Positions 1 through 6,784 of a stretch of 10,160 bases of DNA are shown in pieces; positions within the stretch are counted from its first letter, which is position 1; each line of letters starts with the position of its first letter. This DNA is from Phycisphaerae bacterium. Its GTDB lineage: Bacteria; Planctomycetota; Phycisphaerae; SM23-33. The notes beneath the pieces were generated by a model. The model was not told the DNA's origin and searched no databases. It saw only the letters and a list, made by a program, of their open reading frames with translations. Where the stretch lies: contig JASLZV010000036.1 in NCBI GenBank assembly GCA_030754715.1, positions 1 to 10,160 of the forward strand, read 5' to 3'. The translations under genes were made by a program, and so were the position numbers.

Positions 1-351
1 AGTGTGCAGGGACCTCAGGGGTAGAACCTCGGCTACGAGGCTGATAACGCCGTTGTCGGGGAACAGGAAGGTATGTTTGCCGAAGCGTGCAGCCAGAATG
101 TTCCGCTCGGTTCCCACGCCGGGATCGACTACCACCACGTGGAGTGTTCCAGGCGGAAAATACGGGACGGCATGGGCAAGCGTGAAGGCCCCGGCAAGAA
201 TGTTGTGGGGCGGAACGTCGTGGCAGAGGTCCACCATGTGTGCCTGGGGGCAGGTTTGCAGGATCGCGCCCTTCATAGCCGCCACGTATGGGTCGCGGGT
301 GCCGAAATCCGTCAATAGCGTCACAATCCGGTGTGGGGCCATTTTTCCCAT
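1..351 (-). CDS. SAM hydrolase / SAM-dependent halogenase family (DUF62) protein, N-terminal part
   Basis: Reading leftward from 351, an open frame of 117 codons reaches the window edge, so the C-terminal half is missing (family members are about 260-300 residues). Visible family motifs are LLTDFG (residues 12-17), MKG (26-28), a D-L-x-H-x-V-x-P segment, YFPPGTLH, VVDPGVGTER (74-83) and PDNG (98-101). As I recall the family, the Asp and Arg of the DPGVG(x)xR block (here D76 and R83) are two members of the Asp-Arg-His triad that activates water to split S-adenosylmethionine into adenosine and methionine; the His lies beyond the window. Most non-marine members are hydrolases rather than fluorinases or chlorinases, so hydrolase is the likelier role. 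The start is ATG at 351 (GGGA 7 nt upstream) or the in-frame ATG at 342. The gene is divergent from pcm. Confidence 0.88.
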   Translation of the reverse strand, partial: MGKMAPHRIVTLLTDFGTRDPYVAAMKGAILQTCPQAHMVDLCHDVPPHNILAGAFTLAHAVPYFPPGTLHVVVVDPGVGTERNILAARFGKHTFLFPDNGVISLVAEVLPLRSLHT

Positions 352-357
352 TCCACG

Positions 358-387
358 TTCCCAGTAAGGGTCTCGAGTTCATATAAT
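358..387 (+). promoter_or_regulatory. Candidate promoter for pcm, predicting a leaderless mRNA
   Basis: TTCCCA (358-363, 4/6 to the -35 consensus), an 18-bp spacer, then a perfect TATAAT (382-387). Transcription would begin about 394-396, only 1-3 nt before the pcm ATG at 397. No Shine-Dalgarno sequence lies in the 9 nt between the -10 box and the ATG. The AT-rich core 381-389 also reads TATTAT on the minus strand (388-383) and could serve as the -10 box of the divergent SAM hydrolase gene, though no good -35 is visible for it. Confidence 0.5.
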
Positions 388-396
388 AAGCGCGTA

Positions 397-1053
397 ATGT
401 CTTGGGAGAAAGACTATCTTCCGGTTCGGCGGCAAATGGTGGAAACGCAGTTGCGATTGCGCCGGATCAAGAACCCGGGTGTACTGGCTGCGATGGGCGA
501 GGTCCCGCGCGAACTGTTTGTCCCGCCCGACCGGCAAGCGCAGGCTTATGCCGACAGTCCTTTGCCTATCGGTTTCGGCCAGACCATTTCCCAACCGTAC
601 GTCGTTGCGCTGATGGTGGAGCAATTACGCTGCGATGGCGACTGCCGCGTGCTGGACGTGGGCGCCGGCAGCGGTTATCAGACAGCGGTGCTCGCCAGAC
701 TGGTGTGCTGGGTATACGCCGCGGAGCGGATTCCGGAACTTACCGGGCGGGCCGAGGAGACTCTGGCGGTGATGGGGGTGAACAACGTTACGTTCGCCAC
801 GCGTGACGGCAGCCTGGGTTGGCCCGAGGAGGCACCGTTCGACTGTATCATCTGCGGAGCGGCCGCTCCGGATGTTCCTCCGGCTTGGATTGAACAACTC
901 GCCGACGGCGGACGGATTGTCGCGCCTGTGGGCGGGCCGGCGACACAGATGGTTCTGGTCCTGGAAAAGAACGGCGAGAAGATCAGCCGCCGGCAAGTCT
1001 GCGGCGTTCGCTTCGTCAAACTCGTCGGGGCGCAGGGATTCCAGAGAGACTGA
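397..1053 (+). CDS. pcm: Protein-L-isoaspartate O-methyltransferase
   Basis: A 218-residue cytosolic enzyme that transfers a methyl group from SAM to the abnormal isoaspartyl carboxylate of aged proteins, starting their repair to normal aspartate. The whole family pattern is present: RRQMVETQLR (11-20), VPRELFVP (36-43), PLPIGFGQTISQPY (55-68), SAM-binding motif I VLDVGAGSGYQ (85-95), the D-C-I-I-C-G-A-A-A-P strand (149-158) and GGRIVAPVG (171-179). Length is typical. The frame is open upstream to 331, but the family N-terminus fits ATG 397, and a TATAAT box ending 9 nt earlier supports it; there is no SD. It is divergent from a SAM hydrolase gene, so both neighbours act on SAM. Downstream, 208 bp separate it from the next gene, so co-transcription is uncertain. 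Confidence 0.95.
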   Translation: MSWEKDYLPVRRQMVETQLRLRRIKNPGVLAAMGEVPRELFVPPDRQAQAYADSPLPIGFGQTISQPYVVALMVEQLRCDGDCRVLDVGAGSGYQTAVLARLVCWVYAAERIPELTGRAEETLAVMGVNNVTFATRDGSLGWPEEAPFDCIICGAAAPDVPPAWIEQLADGGRIVAPVGGPATQMVLVLEKNGEKISRRQVCGVRFVKLVGAQGFQRD

Positions 1054-1100
1054 CGCCGCGGGGGAGTCTTCTCTGACCGCTGATCGCGTGAAGGTAGCGG

Positions 1101-1115
1101 GGGAAACAGATTCCC
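1101..1115 (+). other. Small stem-loop after pcm
   Basis: GGGAA (1101-1105), loop ACAGA, TTCCC (1111-1115), 48 bp after the pcm stop, followed by an only modestly T-rich stretch (AATTCTGCTTTG). It may be a weak terminator. The rest of 1054-1261 holds no gene I can support; a T-rich patch with GTGTTTTCG repeated at 1172-1180 and 1184-1192 is the only other visible structure, and no convincing promoter for the next gene was found. Confidence 0.2.
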
Positions 1116-1261
1116 AATTCTGCTTTGCGCCGTTCCTTGGGCGTCCGATTCTTAATTCTCCATCTTGTTTTGTGTTTTCGATGGTGTTTTCGGGAACCGC
1201 CGTCGCCGTCCGGGCGTCCAATGCAGTGGTGTTCGATAACGAGCGGATGGGAGAAACGATC

Positions 1262-3532
1262 ATGAAACATACACACAGGTTTTTGGCGCCGGCGATGGCG
1301 GCATTGACGGTTTTCGGGATCTTTGTCCCCCCGGTCCGGGCCGACGGGTTTGTCGTTCCGGTCCGCCCGGAGATTAGCGTTCGTGGGCACTGGGCGGTCA
1401 AGTATCATCGCGTCAGCGTTACGGTGCGAGATCAGGTGGCCTCCGTGTCGATCGATCAGGCGTTCGTCAATACCGGCAAGGGAATGATCGAAGTGGAATA
1501 CCTGTTCCCCGTGCCTCCCGAAGCGGCCCTTGACGCCATGACGCTGATAGTCGGGGGCAAGGAATACACTGCACGGCTCTTGAAGGCCGACGAGGCCCGT
1601 AAGGTCTATGAGGACATCGTGCGGCGCAAGAAGGACCCGGCCCTGCTGGAGTATGCCGGCTTCGGCCTCTATCGCACGCGGGCCTTCCCGCTGGAACCGG
1701 GCAAGCCCGTGCGGGTCGTGGTCAACTACCGCAGCGTCTGCAGGAAGGACCGCGACCTGGTGGAGGTGTGGTACCCCCTCAATACGGGAAAGTTCTCAGT
1801 CAGGCCCATCGAGGACGTTGAGGTGCGAGTGGACATCAGGGCCAGGTGCGATATCACCTCGGTGTATTCGCCCACCCACCAGATCACGGTCAGCCGCAGG
1901 GGCCCGCGGCATCTTATTGCCCGTTACGCTCAAAAGAACGCTCTGCCCAACCGTGACCTGGTGGTGTACTACAGGGCCGCCGACGAGAAGGTCGGCGCGA
2001 CCCTGCTGACCTATCAGGGGCGGGCGGACCAGAATGGCTACTTCATGCTGCTTGTCAGCCCCAACCCCCGCTCGGCGGGAAAGGTGGTGGTCGCAAAGGA
2101 CGTGGCGGTGGTGCTGGACCGCAGCGGCTCGATGAGCGGAAAGCGAATTGTACAGGCGAAGGAGGCCCTCAACTTCATCCTGAAGAACCTCAACGCGGGC
2201 GACCGCTTCAACCTCATCGTCTACAACGATTCGGTCGAGCCGTTTTTTGAAACTCTCGTGGCCGCCGACAAGCATAACCTTGTCAAGGCGGCAGAGTGGG
2301 TGGACGGCATTGAGGCCGCCGCCGGCACGAACATTCACGAGGCGCTGCAAGTGGCCATGAAAACGCTGGCGGCCGGCCAGACCGGCGGAAGTCCGCGGCC
2401 GGGATATCTCATCTTCCTGACTGACGGCCTGCCCACGGCGGGCAACATCAAGGAGGCGGACATTCTGGCCGACACGAGCAGGGCCAACACCTGCGGCGCT
2501 AGGCTGTTTGCCCTGGGGGTGGGCTACGACGTCAACGTCCGCCTGCTGGACAAACTGGTCGGCCAAAACCACGGCCGGAGCGATTATGTCAAGGAAACCG
2601 AGCCGGTGGAGGCCAAGGCTGCTTCGCTTTACAACAAGATCAAGAACCCGGTGATGACGGAACTGCAACTCAAGGTGGCCGGGGTGCGCCTGGTGGAAAC
2701 ATATCCCAGAGAGTTGGGGGACCTGTTCGATGGCGACCAGATCGTCTCGGTGGGGCGGTACGATCACCAGGACGCCCGGAAATTGCCGACGCGCGAAGCG
2801 GGCTGCAATCAAACGCAGTTGATCATTGCCGGGATGTACCAGGGCAAGAAGCGGGCATTTGAGTACGCGGTCAAATTTCGCCGGCCCGGTAAGGATATGC
2901 GATATCAATTCGTTGAAGAACTCTGGGCCGTCCGGCGGGTGGGGTTCCTGCTGGATCAGATTCAACTCAACGGCCAGAGCAAGGAGGTAGTCGATGAATT
3001 GGTCCGCCTCAGCATGAAACACGGGATCATGACGCCGTACACAAGTTTCCTTGCGGACGAGACGGTGCGTCTGGACGACGCCTATGGGCTGCGAGTCCGC
3101 GCGGTGGAGAAGGCGGCTTTGCTGGAGAGGAACATTGCCGGCGCCGATGGCCAGGTGGCGGCCGCTAACCGCCAGAAACTTAACCTCGCTACGATTGCCG
3201 CACAACCTGTGGGCCCTGCCGGCGAGGCTAATCTCATCGGGCACGTGGACGTGGGCGATTACGAAGCGGACAAGACCCGCACCATTGCCAATGTCCGACA
3301 GGTGGGTGCCCGAACGCTGTATCGCCGCGGCAGGTTGTGGCGGACGCCCGAGGTCGCCGAAGTGGACCTCGCCAAGGACGCCGCCGACATCGAGACAATC
3401 GACCGCTACAGCCAGGAGTATTTCCGCCTGGCGCGGCTGAACACAGCCGGCGAAAATCAGGTCCTTGCCACCCAGCAGGCGGGTGAGGAACTGCTGATCA
3501 AGCTCCGTGGACAGGTGTACAGGATCAGGTAG
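1262..3532 (+). CDS. Secreted VIT and von Willebrand factor A domain protein
   Basis: A 756-residue exported protein of the inter-alpha-trypsin-inhibitor heavy-chain-like type. A signal peptide spans about 1-27 (KHTHR, then a hydrophobic core, cleavage near VRA-DG). A VIT domain follows (about 28-165; LFPVPPEAAL at 81-90, KADEARKVYEDI at 108-119). The VWA domain (about 278-465) has a complete MIDAS metal site: D286-x-S288-x-S290, T356 and D388 (TDG). After it come an all-beta stretch and the family signature TPYTSFL (591-597). Such proteins bind partners through a divalent metal at the MIDAS; the ligand here is unknown. No C-terminal membrane anchor or sorting signal is visible, so it is probably released or periplasmic. 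ATG 1262 is chosen for its SD (GGGAG, 8 nt spacing) and because it starts the signal peptide; the open frame further upstream is shadow sequence over pcm. Confidence 0.92.
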   Translation: MKHTHRFLAPAMAALTVFGIFVPPVRADGFVVPVRPEISVRGHWAVKYHRVSVTVRDQVASVSIDQAFVNTGKGMIEVEYLFPVPPEAALDAMTLIVGGKEYTARLLKADEARKVYEDIVRRKKDPALLEYAGFGLYRTRAFPLEPGKPVRVVVNYRSVCRKDRDLVEVWYPLNTGKFSVRPIEDVEVRVDIRARCDITSVYSPTHQITVSRRGPRHLIARYAQKNALPNRDLVVYYRAADEKVGATLLTYQGRADQNGYFMLLVSPNPRSAGKVVVAKDVAVVLDRSGSMSGKRIVQAKEALNFILKNLNAGDRFNLIVYNDSVEPFFETLVAADKHNLVKAAEWVDGIEAAAGTNIHEALQVAMKTLAAGQTGGSPRPGYLIFLTDGLPTAGNIKEADILADTSRANTCGARLFALGVGYDVNVRLLDKLVGQNHGRSDYVKETEPVEAKAASLYNKIKNPVMTELQLKVAGVRLVETYPRELGDLFDGDQIVSVGRYDHQDARKLPTREAGCNQTQLIIAGMYQGKKRAFEYAVKFRRPGKDMRYQFVEELWAVRRVGFLLDQIQLNGQSKEVVDELVRLSMKHGIMTPYTSFLADETVRLDDAYGLRVRAVEKAALLERNIAGADGQVAAANRQKLNLATIAAQPVGPAGEANLIGHVDVGDYEADKTRTIANVRQVGARTLYRRGRLWRTPEVAEVDLAKDAADIETIDRYSQEYFRLARLNTAGENQVLATQQAGEELLIKLRGQVYRIR

Positions 3533-3569
3533 GGCGCCGCGAGGTCTTTTGGGGGGATTATGCACACGC

Positions 3570-3587
3570 GCGGCGGGCCGCCGCCGC
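3570..3587 (+). terminator. GC-only stem-loop downstream of the VIT/VWA gene
   Basis: GCGGCGG (3570-3576), tetraloop GCCG, CCGCCGC (3581-3587): seven G-C pairs, 37 bp after the stop codon. ACACG (3564-3568) and CGTGT (3591-3595) could add an outer stem. There is no U-tract, so an intrinsic terminator of the classical type is not shown. A second weaker hairpin (TGGCGG 3624-3629 with CCGCCA 3641-3646) precedes a short T-rich patch (GATTTTGTTG). Confidence 0.35.
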
Positions 3588-3657
3588 ACACGTGTCGACA
3601 GTTGCTACAGGTCTTCCCATTCCTGGCGGTTGCGGCCTGGCCGCCATGTCGATTTTG

Positions 3658-3686
3658 TTGAGTTTCCAGGCGGGGGTCGCTATGCT
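3658..3686 (+). promoter_or_regulatory. Candidate promoter for the purF cluster
   Basis: TTGAGT (3658-3663) and TATGCT (3681-3686), each 4/6 to consensus, separated by exactly 17 bp. The predicted start of transcription is near 3693, leaving a leader of about 40 nt with a GGTGG Shine-Dalgarno-like sequence at 3718-3722. It would drive purF and possibly the three plus-strand genes after it. Confidence 0.4.
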
Positions 3687-3733
3687 TCAGTCTTGGGAGT
3701 GGTTCTCACCTGTTGTCGGTGGAAATGCGCGTG

Positions 3734-5305
3734 ATGAGTGAAGACCTTCACCATGAGTGTGGTGTGGCGGCGTTGTATTGGATGGATAAGTCTGCCGACA
3801 AAGTCGGCAGTGCAAGCAGGCGGGTTACAAACGGCAATGTGGCGACCTTGATGCCGTCGATGCTGTTGGACTTGCAGAATCGCGGGCAACTGGCGGCCGG
3901 AATGAGTACCTTCAATCCCGGCCGCGATCAAATCCTTGATACCTACAAGGAGGTCGGCACGGTCATCGAGGCGTTTTGCATGTCACATCCGGGCAAGTCC
4001 ACCGCGATCCTGAGGGAGTATTCCGGCCGAGCGGCCATCGGGCATACGCGTTACGCCACCTGCGGGCTCGACGACAGCCGCTACGCCCAGCCGTTCGAGC
4101 GTCACCACGGACGCCTCTGGAAGTGGTTCTCGTTCGCCTTCAACGGTAATCTGGCCAACTATACCCAACTGCGAGACCAATTGCTGGCGAGACGGCACTA
4201 TCACTTCACGCTACATACCGACACCGAGATTGTCATGCACTCGCTGGCCTATCGCCTCCGGGGAGACAAGCCCGCCGACCTGCAAAAGGTGATGGCCTCT
4301 CTGGGGCGAATGTTCGACGGGGCGTACAACATCGTGTTCCTCGACGCGATGGGGCGGATGTTGATCGCGCGAGACCCGCTGGGTTTTCGGCCATTGAGTT
4401 GGGCTCGCCAGGGCAGGCTCTTTGCGGCTGCCAGCGAGTCGGTGGCCCTGGAGAATATGGGGTTTTCCGATATCCGGTCGCTTTCGCCGGGGCACATGAT
4501 CCTCGTCGACGACGGCTCCATGCGCATAGAGCCGTTTGCCCGACCGCGCAGGCCAGCCCATTGTTTCTTCGAGTGGGTCTATTTCTCCAATGTGGGCAGC
4601 AGCATGGACGGGTCGGACGTGTATGTAGCCCGCGCTAACGCTGGCCGCCGCCTGGGCGACCTGGAAGATCAGCCCATTGACGACAACTGCATCGTGGTTC
4701 CCGTGCCCGATACCGCCAAGGCCGCCGCCGACGCATTTGCCTACCGCACGGGCATCCCGTGTGTGGAGGGGCTTATCCGAAACCGCTACGTCGGACGGAC
4801 ATTCATCCAGCCGGGCAGCACGCGCGGGGCGGCGGCCAGAAGCAAATATACCCCGCTGCGGTCGGTGCTGGTCGGCAGGCGGATATTCCTGATTGAAGAT
4901 TCGATTGTGCGTTCCACCACGCTCAGGGCGCTTGTCAAGCAGCTGCGCCGGCGCGGGGGTGCGAAGGAAGTTCACGTGCGCGTCGCCTGTCCGCCGATTG
5001 TCGCGCCATGCTTTTACGGCATCGACATGTCCACGCTGGGAGAACTGTTTGCGACGGAGTTCGTTCCACGCGGCTACAAGGGAATCCCAGACAAAAGGAC
5101 ACAGGCGAAGATGGCCCAAACACTCGGCGTGGACAGCCTGAGGTACCTCTCAGTGAAGGATCTCCCCCCGTGCCTGGAAATCTCCCGACAGTCCCTCTGC
5201 ACCGGGTGTGTTACCGGGAAGTATCCCACCCCCCACGGCAACGGGCTGATTCGCGCCGCCAGGCGCAACCTCGCGGACAGGCGCGGTGGGCGAACGTATG
5301 AATGA
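3734..5305 (+). CDS. purF: Amidophosphoribosyltransferase (glutamine PRPP amidotransferase)
   Basis: A 523-residue cytosolic enzyme that makes 5-phosphoribosylamine from PRPP and glutamine, the committed step of purine synthesis. The N-terminal class II glutaminase (about 9-270) has nucleophile C9 behind an eight-residue propeptide, HTRYATCG (104-111), the NG oxyanion pair (137-138) and HTDTE (161-165). The C-terminal phosphoribosyltransferase domain has RNRYVGRTFIQP (349-360) and the PRPP loop EDSIVRSTT (388-396). C277, C426, C489 and C492 sit where the Bacillus subtilis enzyme binds its [4Fe-4S] cluster, so this is the iron-sulfur, propeptide-bearing type. In the PRPP loop the usual Gly is Ser393 and the first acidic residue is Glu; this may be normal for planctomycete relatives. 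Starts at TTG 3713 and ATG 3725 are also in frame; ATG 3734 best fits family N-termini and the upstream GGTGGAA. Confidence 0.93.
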   Translation: MSEDLHHECGVAALYWMDKSADKVGSASRRVTNGNVATLMPSMLLDLQNRGQLAAGMSTFNPGRDQILDTYKEVGTVIEAFCMSHPGKSTAILREYSGRAAIGHTRYATCGLDDSRYAQPFERHHGRLWKWFSFAFNGNLANYTQLRDQLLARRHYHFTLHTDTEIVMHSLAYRLRGDKPADLQKVMASLGRMFDGAYNIVFLDAMGRMLIARDPLGFRPLSWARQGRLFAAASESVALENMGFSDIRSLSPGHMILVDDGSMRIEPFARPRRPAHCFFEWVYFSNVGSSMDGSDVYVARANAGRRLGDLEDQPIDDNCIVVPVPDTAKAAADAFAYRTGIPCVEGLIRNRYVGRTFIQPGSTRGAAARSKYTPLRSVLVGRRIFLIEDSIVRSTTLRALVKQLRRRGGAKEVHVRVACPPIVAPCFYGIDMSTLGELFATEFVPRGYKGIPDKRTQAKMAQTLGVDSLRYLSVKDLPPCLEISRQSLCTGCVTGKYPTPHGNGLIRAARRNLADRRGGRTYE

Positions 5306-5364
5306 CCGGTGCGGGCGAGCGGCCTGCCGGACGTTATCGGCTTTTGGAATGAAGGAATAGACTT

Positions 5365-5739
5365 ATGGGCGGCTTTTTTGGCGTGGTTTCCCACGACGAC
5401 TGTGTTATGGATCTGTTTTACGGAACCGACTATTATTCTCATCTGGGCACCCGGCGCGGTGGGATGGCTACGCTGGACGACGGCGGATTCACGCGATTCA
5501 TCCACAACATCGAGAATTCCCAATTCCGCTCCAAGTTCGAGGATGATGTCAGGAGCCTGAGCGGCATCGGCGTCATCAGCGACTATGAAGATCAGCCGCT
5601 GATCATCGGTTCACACCTCGGCGTGTACGCGATTATCACCGTCGGCAAGGTCAACAACGCCGGCGAACTGGCCCGGGACCGAGTAACGACGCGGCTGGCG
5701 GAAAGCTCCCCGGCGAGCCGACCGGCCGGGAAGACCTGA
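5365..5739 (+). pseudogene. Truncated second amidophosphoribosyltransferase-like gene (N-terminal fragment)
   Basis: A 124-residue frame whose first ~97 residues match, from memory, the start of a second PurF-like family of about 470 residues that begins MGGFFG instead of with a catalytic Cys: MGGFFGVVSHDDC (1-13), DLFYGTDYYSHLGTRRGGM (16-34), IHNIENSQFRSKF (45-57) and a VGKVNNAGEL segment (92-101). Homology then stops and about 23 residues of unrelated low-complexity tail lead to TGA. The rest of the glutaminase fold and the whole phosphoribosyltransferase domain are absent, and no remnant is visible in the other frames before the next gene 15 bp away. A good SD (AAGGA, 8 nt spacing) is kept. 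It lies 59 bp after intact purF. It is probably a deletion remnant and cannot be an amidotransferase alone; an assembly join, or a short protein with a new role, are the alternatives. Confidence 0.65.
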
Positions 5740-5754
5740 TGTAAGGGCGCATCC

Positions 5755-6660
5755 GTGAAGCTAATTGCAGCCACCGTTTTGTTTGCAGCCGTAGCGGGGA
5801 CGGGTTTGGCGGCGGTCAGACTCGTCGAGGATCCCCTGCCGGTCCGCCCCCCCAAGGTCGGGAGGATCACCGGCAGGGTTACCGCGCCGGGTGGCGTCAT
5901 CCGGCCGCGGGCCGTTTCGCGCGTCACCGGCCGAATCTACAAGCCAGCCTCGCTGGATCCCGCGACAGGGCGGTTCGCCTTTGAGAACCTGCCCGGAGAC
6001 GCCATCTACGACCTGTGCGTCACACTTGTCGGCGGACGGGAAGTGGAGGGGATCGATCTGGAGTTCGCCGATGCGCGCTTGCTGCGACTGGCTGAGGTTC
6101 GCCGCAAGCAACTGAACCTGCCGCCCCGGCGAAGTGACAGGTTTTCCATGGATGACGTTCGAGAACTCCAAAAGTTCGTGCGGGACATGAAAGACTTCAT
6201 GGAAATTCGCCGCATTCTGTACATCCGTGGGCACGGCCTCCGGGCCACCATGCTGGTGGAACTCATGCGGACCCGGAAGTTTCACCAGTCCGGCGGAAGG
6301 ATAATCTGGCGGGTGGAACTGTGGTACTTCCTGAACCAGTTCGGGGGGTGGCAGCGGCTGGCCAACCAGGAACGTCTACTCCGTCGCGCCAAGACCTCGC
6401 CCCAGCAGTGGCGGAAGATTCACGTTGAGTATTACCCTAAACTCAGCGTGTATGTGAACGGTGAAGGCAAGGCCGCCCCCGTGGTGTTTGAGATTCCCGC
6501 CGCCGGCGACATTACCCGCGGCCGGGTGGCCGGTACGAGGCCCTACCAGAAGACCACACCCCACATCCTGGGATTGGATGTCAAACCGTATACGCCCGCG
6601 GCCCCAAAGCCCGCCACGGCGCCCGTTACGCAGCCAGCCGCCCAGCCGGCGGCGAAATAG
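5755..6660 (+). CDS. Secreted protein of unknown function with proline/alanine-rich tail
   Basis: I do not recognise this 301-residue protein as a whole. It starts at GTG 5755, with AAGGG 7 nt upstream. Residues 1-20 form a signal peptide (KLIAATVLFAAVAGTGLAA). Residues about 35-105 look like a small beta-sandwich of the carboxypeptidase regulatory-like type: two copies of R-[IV]-T-G-R-[IV]-x-x-P (37-44 and 56-64) and the common F-x-F-x-N-L-P-G turn (74-81). Residues 105-225 are mostly helical, basic and rich in Arg and Trp. Residues 226-279 look beta-rich (SVYVNG, PVVFEIPA), and 280-301 is a flexible Pro/Ala tail with no anchor. It follows the truncated PurF-like gene by 15 bp and precedes a CsgG-like lipoprotein by 124 bp, so a cell-envelope role is an inference from context only. 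Confidence 0.8.
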   Translation: MKLIAATVLFAAVAGTGLAAVRLVEDPLPVRPPKVGRITGRVTAPGGVIRPRAVSRVTGRIYKPASLDPATGRFAFENLPGDAIYDLCVTLVGGREVEGIDLEFADARLLRLAEVRRKQLNLPPRRSDRFSMDDVRELQKFVRDMKDFMEIRRILYIRGHGLRATMLVELMRTRKFHQSGGRIIWRVELWYFLNQFGGWQRLANQERLLRRAKTSPQQWRKIHVEYYPKLSVYVNGEGKAAPVVFEIPAAGDITRGRVAGTRPYQKTTPHILGLDVKPYTPAAPKPATAPVTQPAAQPAAK

Positions 6661-6681
6661 TCTTTCGTTCGTTTCGCTCTG

Positions 6682-6697
6682 CGGGCCCGAAGGCCCG
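6682..6697 (+). other. Stem-loop between the secreted protein and the CsgG-like gene
   Basis: CGGGCC (6682-6687), loop CGAA, GGCCCG (6692-6697): six G-C pairs closed by a four-base loop, starting 22 bp after the upstream stop. There is no U-tract, so it could attenuate, stabilise the upstream mRNA 3' end, or terminate by another route. Not decisive. Confidence 0.35.
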
Positions 6698-6741
6698 GCA
6701 AGTTACTGCTCTAACGGGGGTAAACTTTTTCGCCCCGCCTC

Positions 6742-6759
6742 GACGATAAGTGACGATAA
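6742..6759 (+). repeat. Tandem direct repeat GACGATAA, 10-bp period
   Basis: GACGATAA occurs at 6742-6749 and again at 6752-6759, one helical turn apart, 25 bp before the CsgG-like start codon. The arrangement is what a dimeric regulator binding one face of the helix would need, but two 8-bp copies can occur by chance. Confidence 0.4.
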
Positions 6760-6784
6760 AGAGCAATTATGCGGAGACCTTGCC

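Noticed and set aside
2..367. Plus-strand open frame at the left edge
   Set aside because: The opposite strand encodes the conserved DUF62 motifs; the plus frame has none.
803..1261. Upstream in-frame extension of the VIT/VWA gene
   Set aside because: It overlaps pcm in another frame; the signal peptide and SD place the start at 1262.
1796..3589. 597-codon open frame on the minus strand
   Set aside because: It lies antisense to the VIT/VWA gene, whose domains and MIDAS residues are unmistakable; the frame is open because of high-GC codon bias and shows no recognisable motif.
4211..5119. 302-codon open frame on the minus strand inside purF
   Set aside because: Antisense shadow of a firmly identified PurF; no family motif, no SD.
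5660..5743. Search for the missing remainder of the PurF-like gene in other frames
   Set aside because: Frame +1 stops at once (TAA near 5684) and the third frame shows no GATase or phosphoribosyltransferase motif, so a simple frameshift does not explain the truncation.
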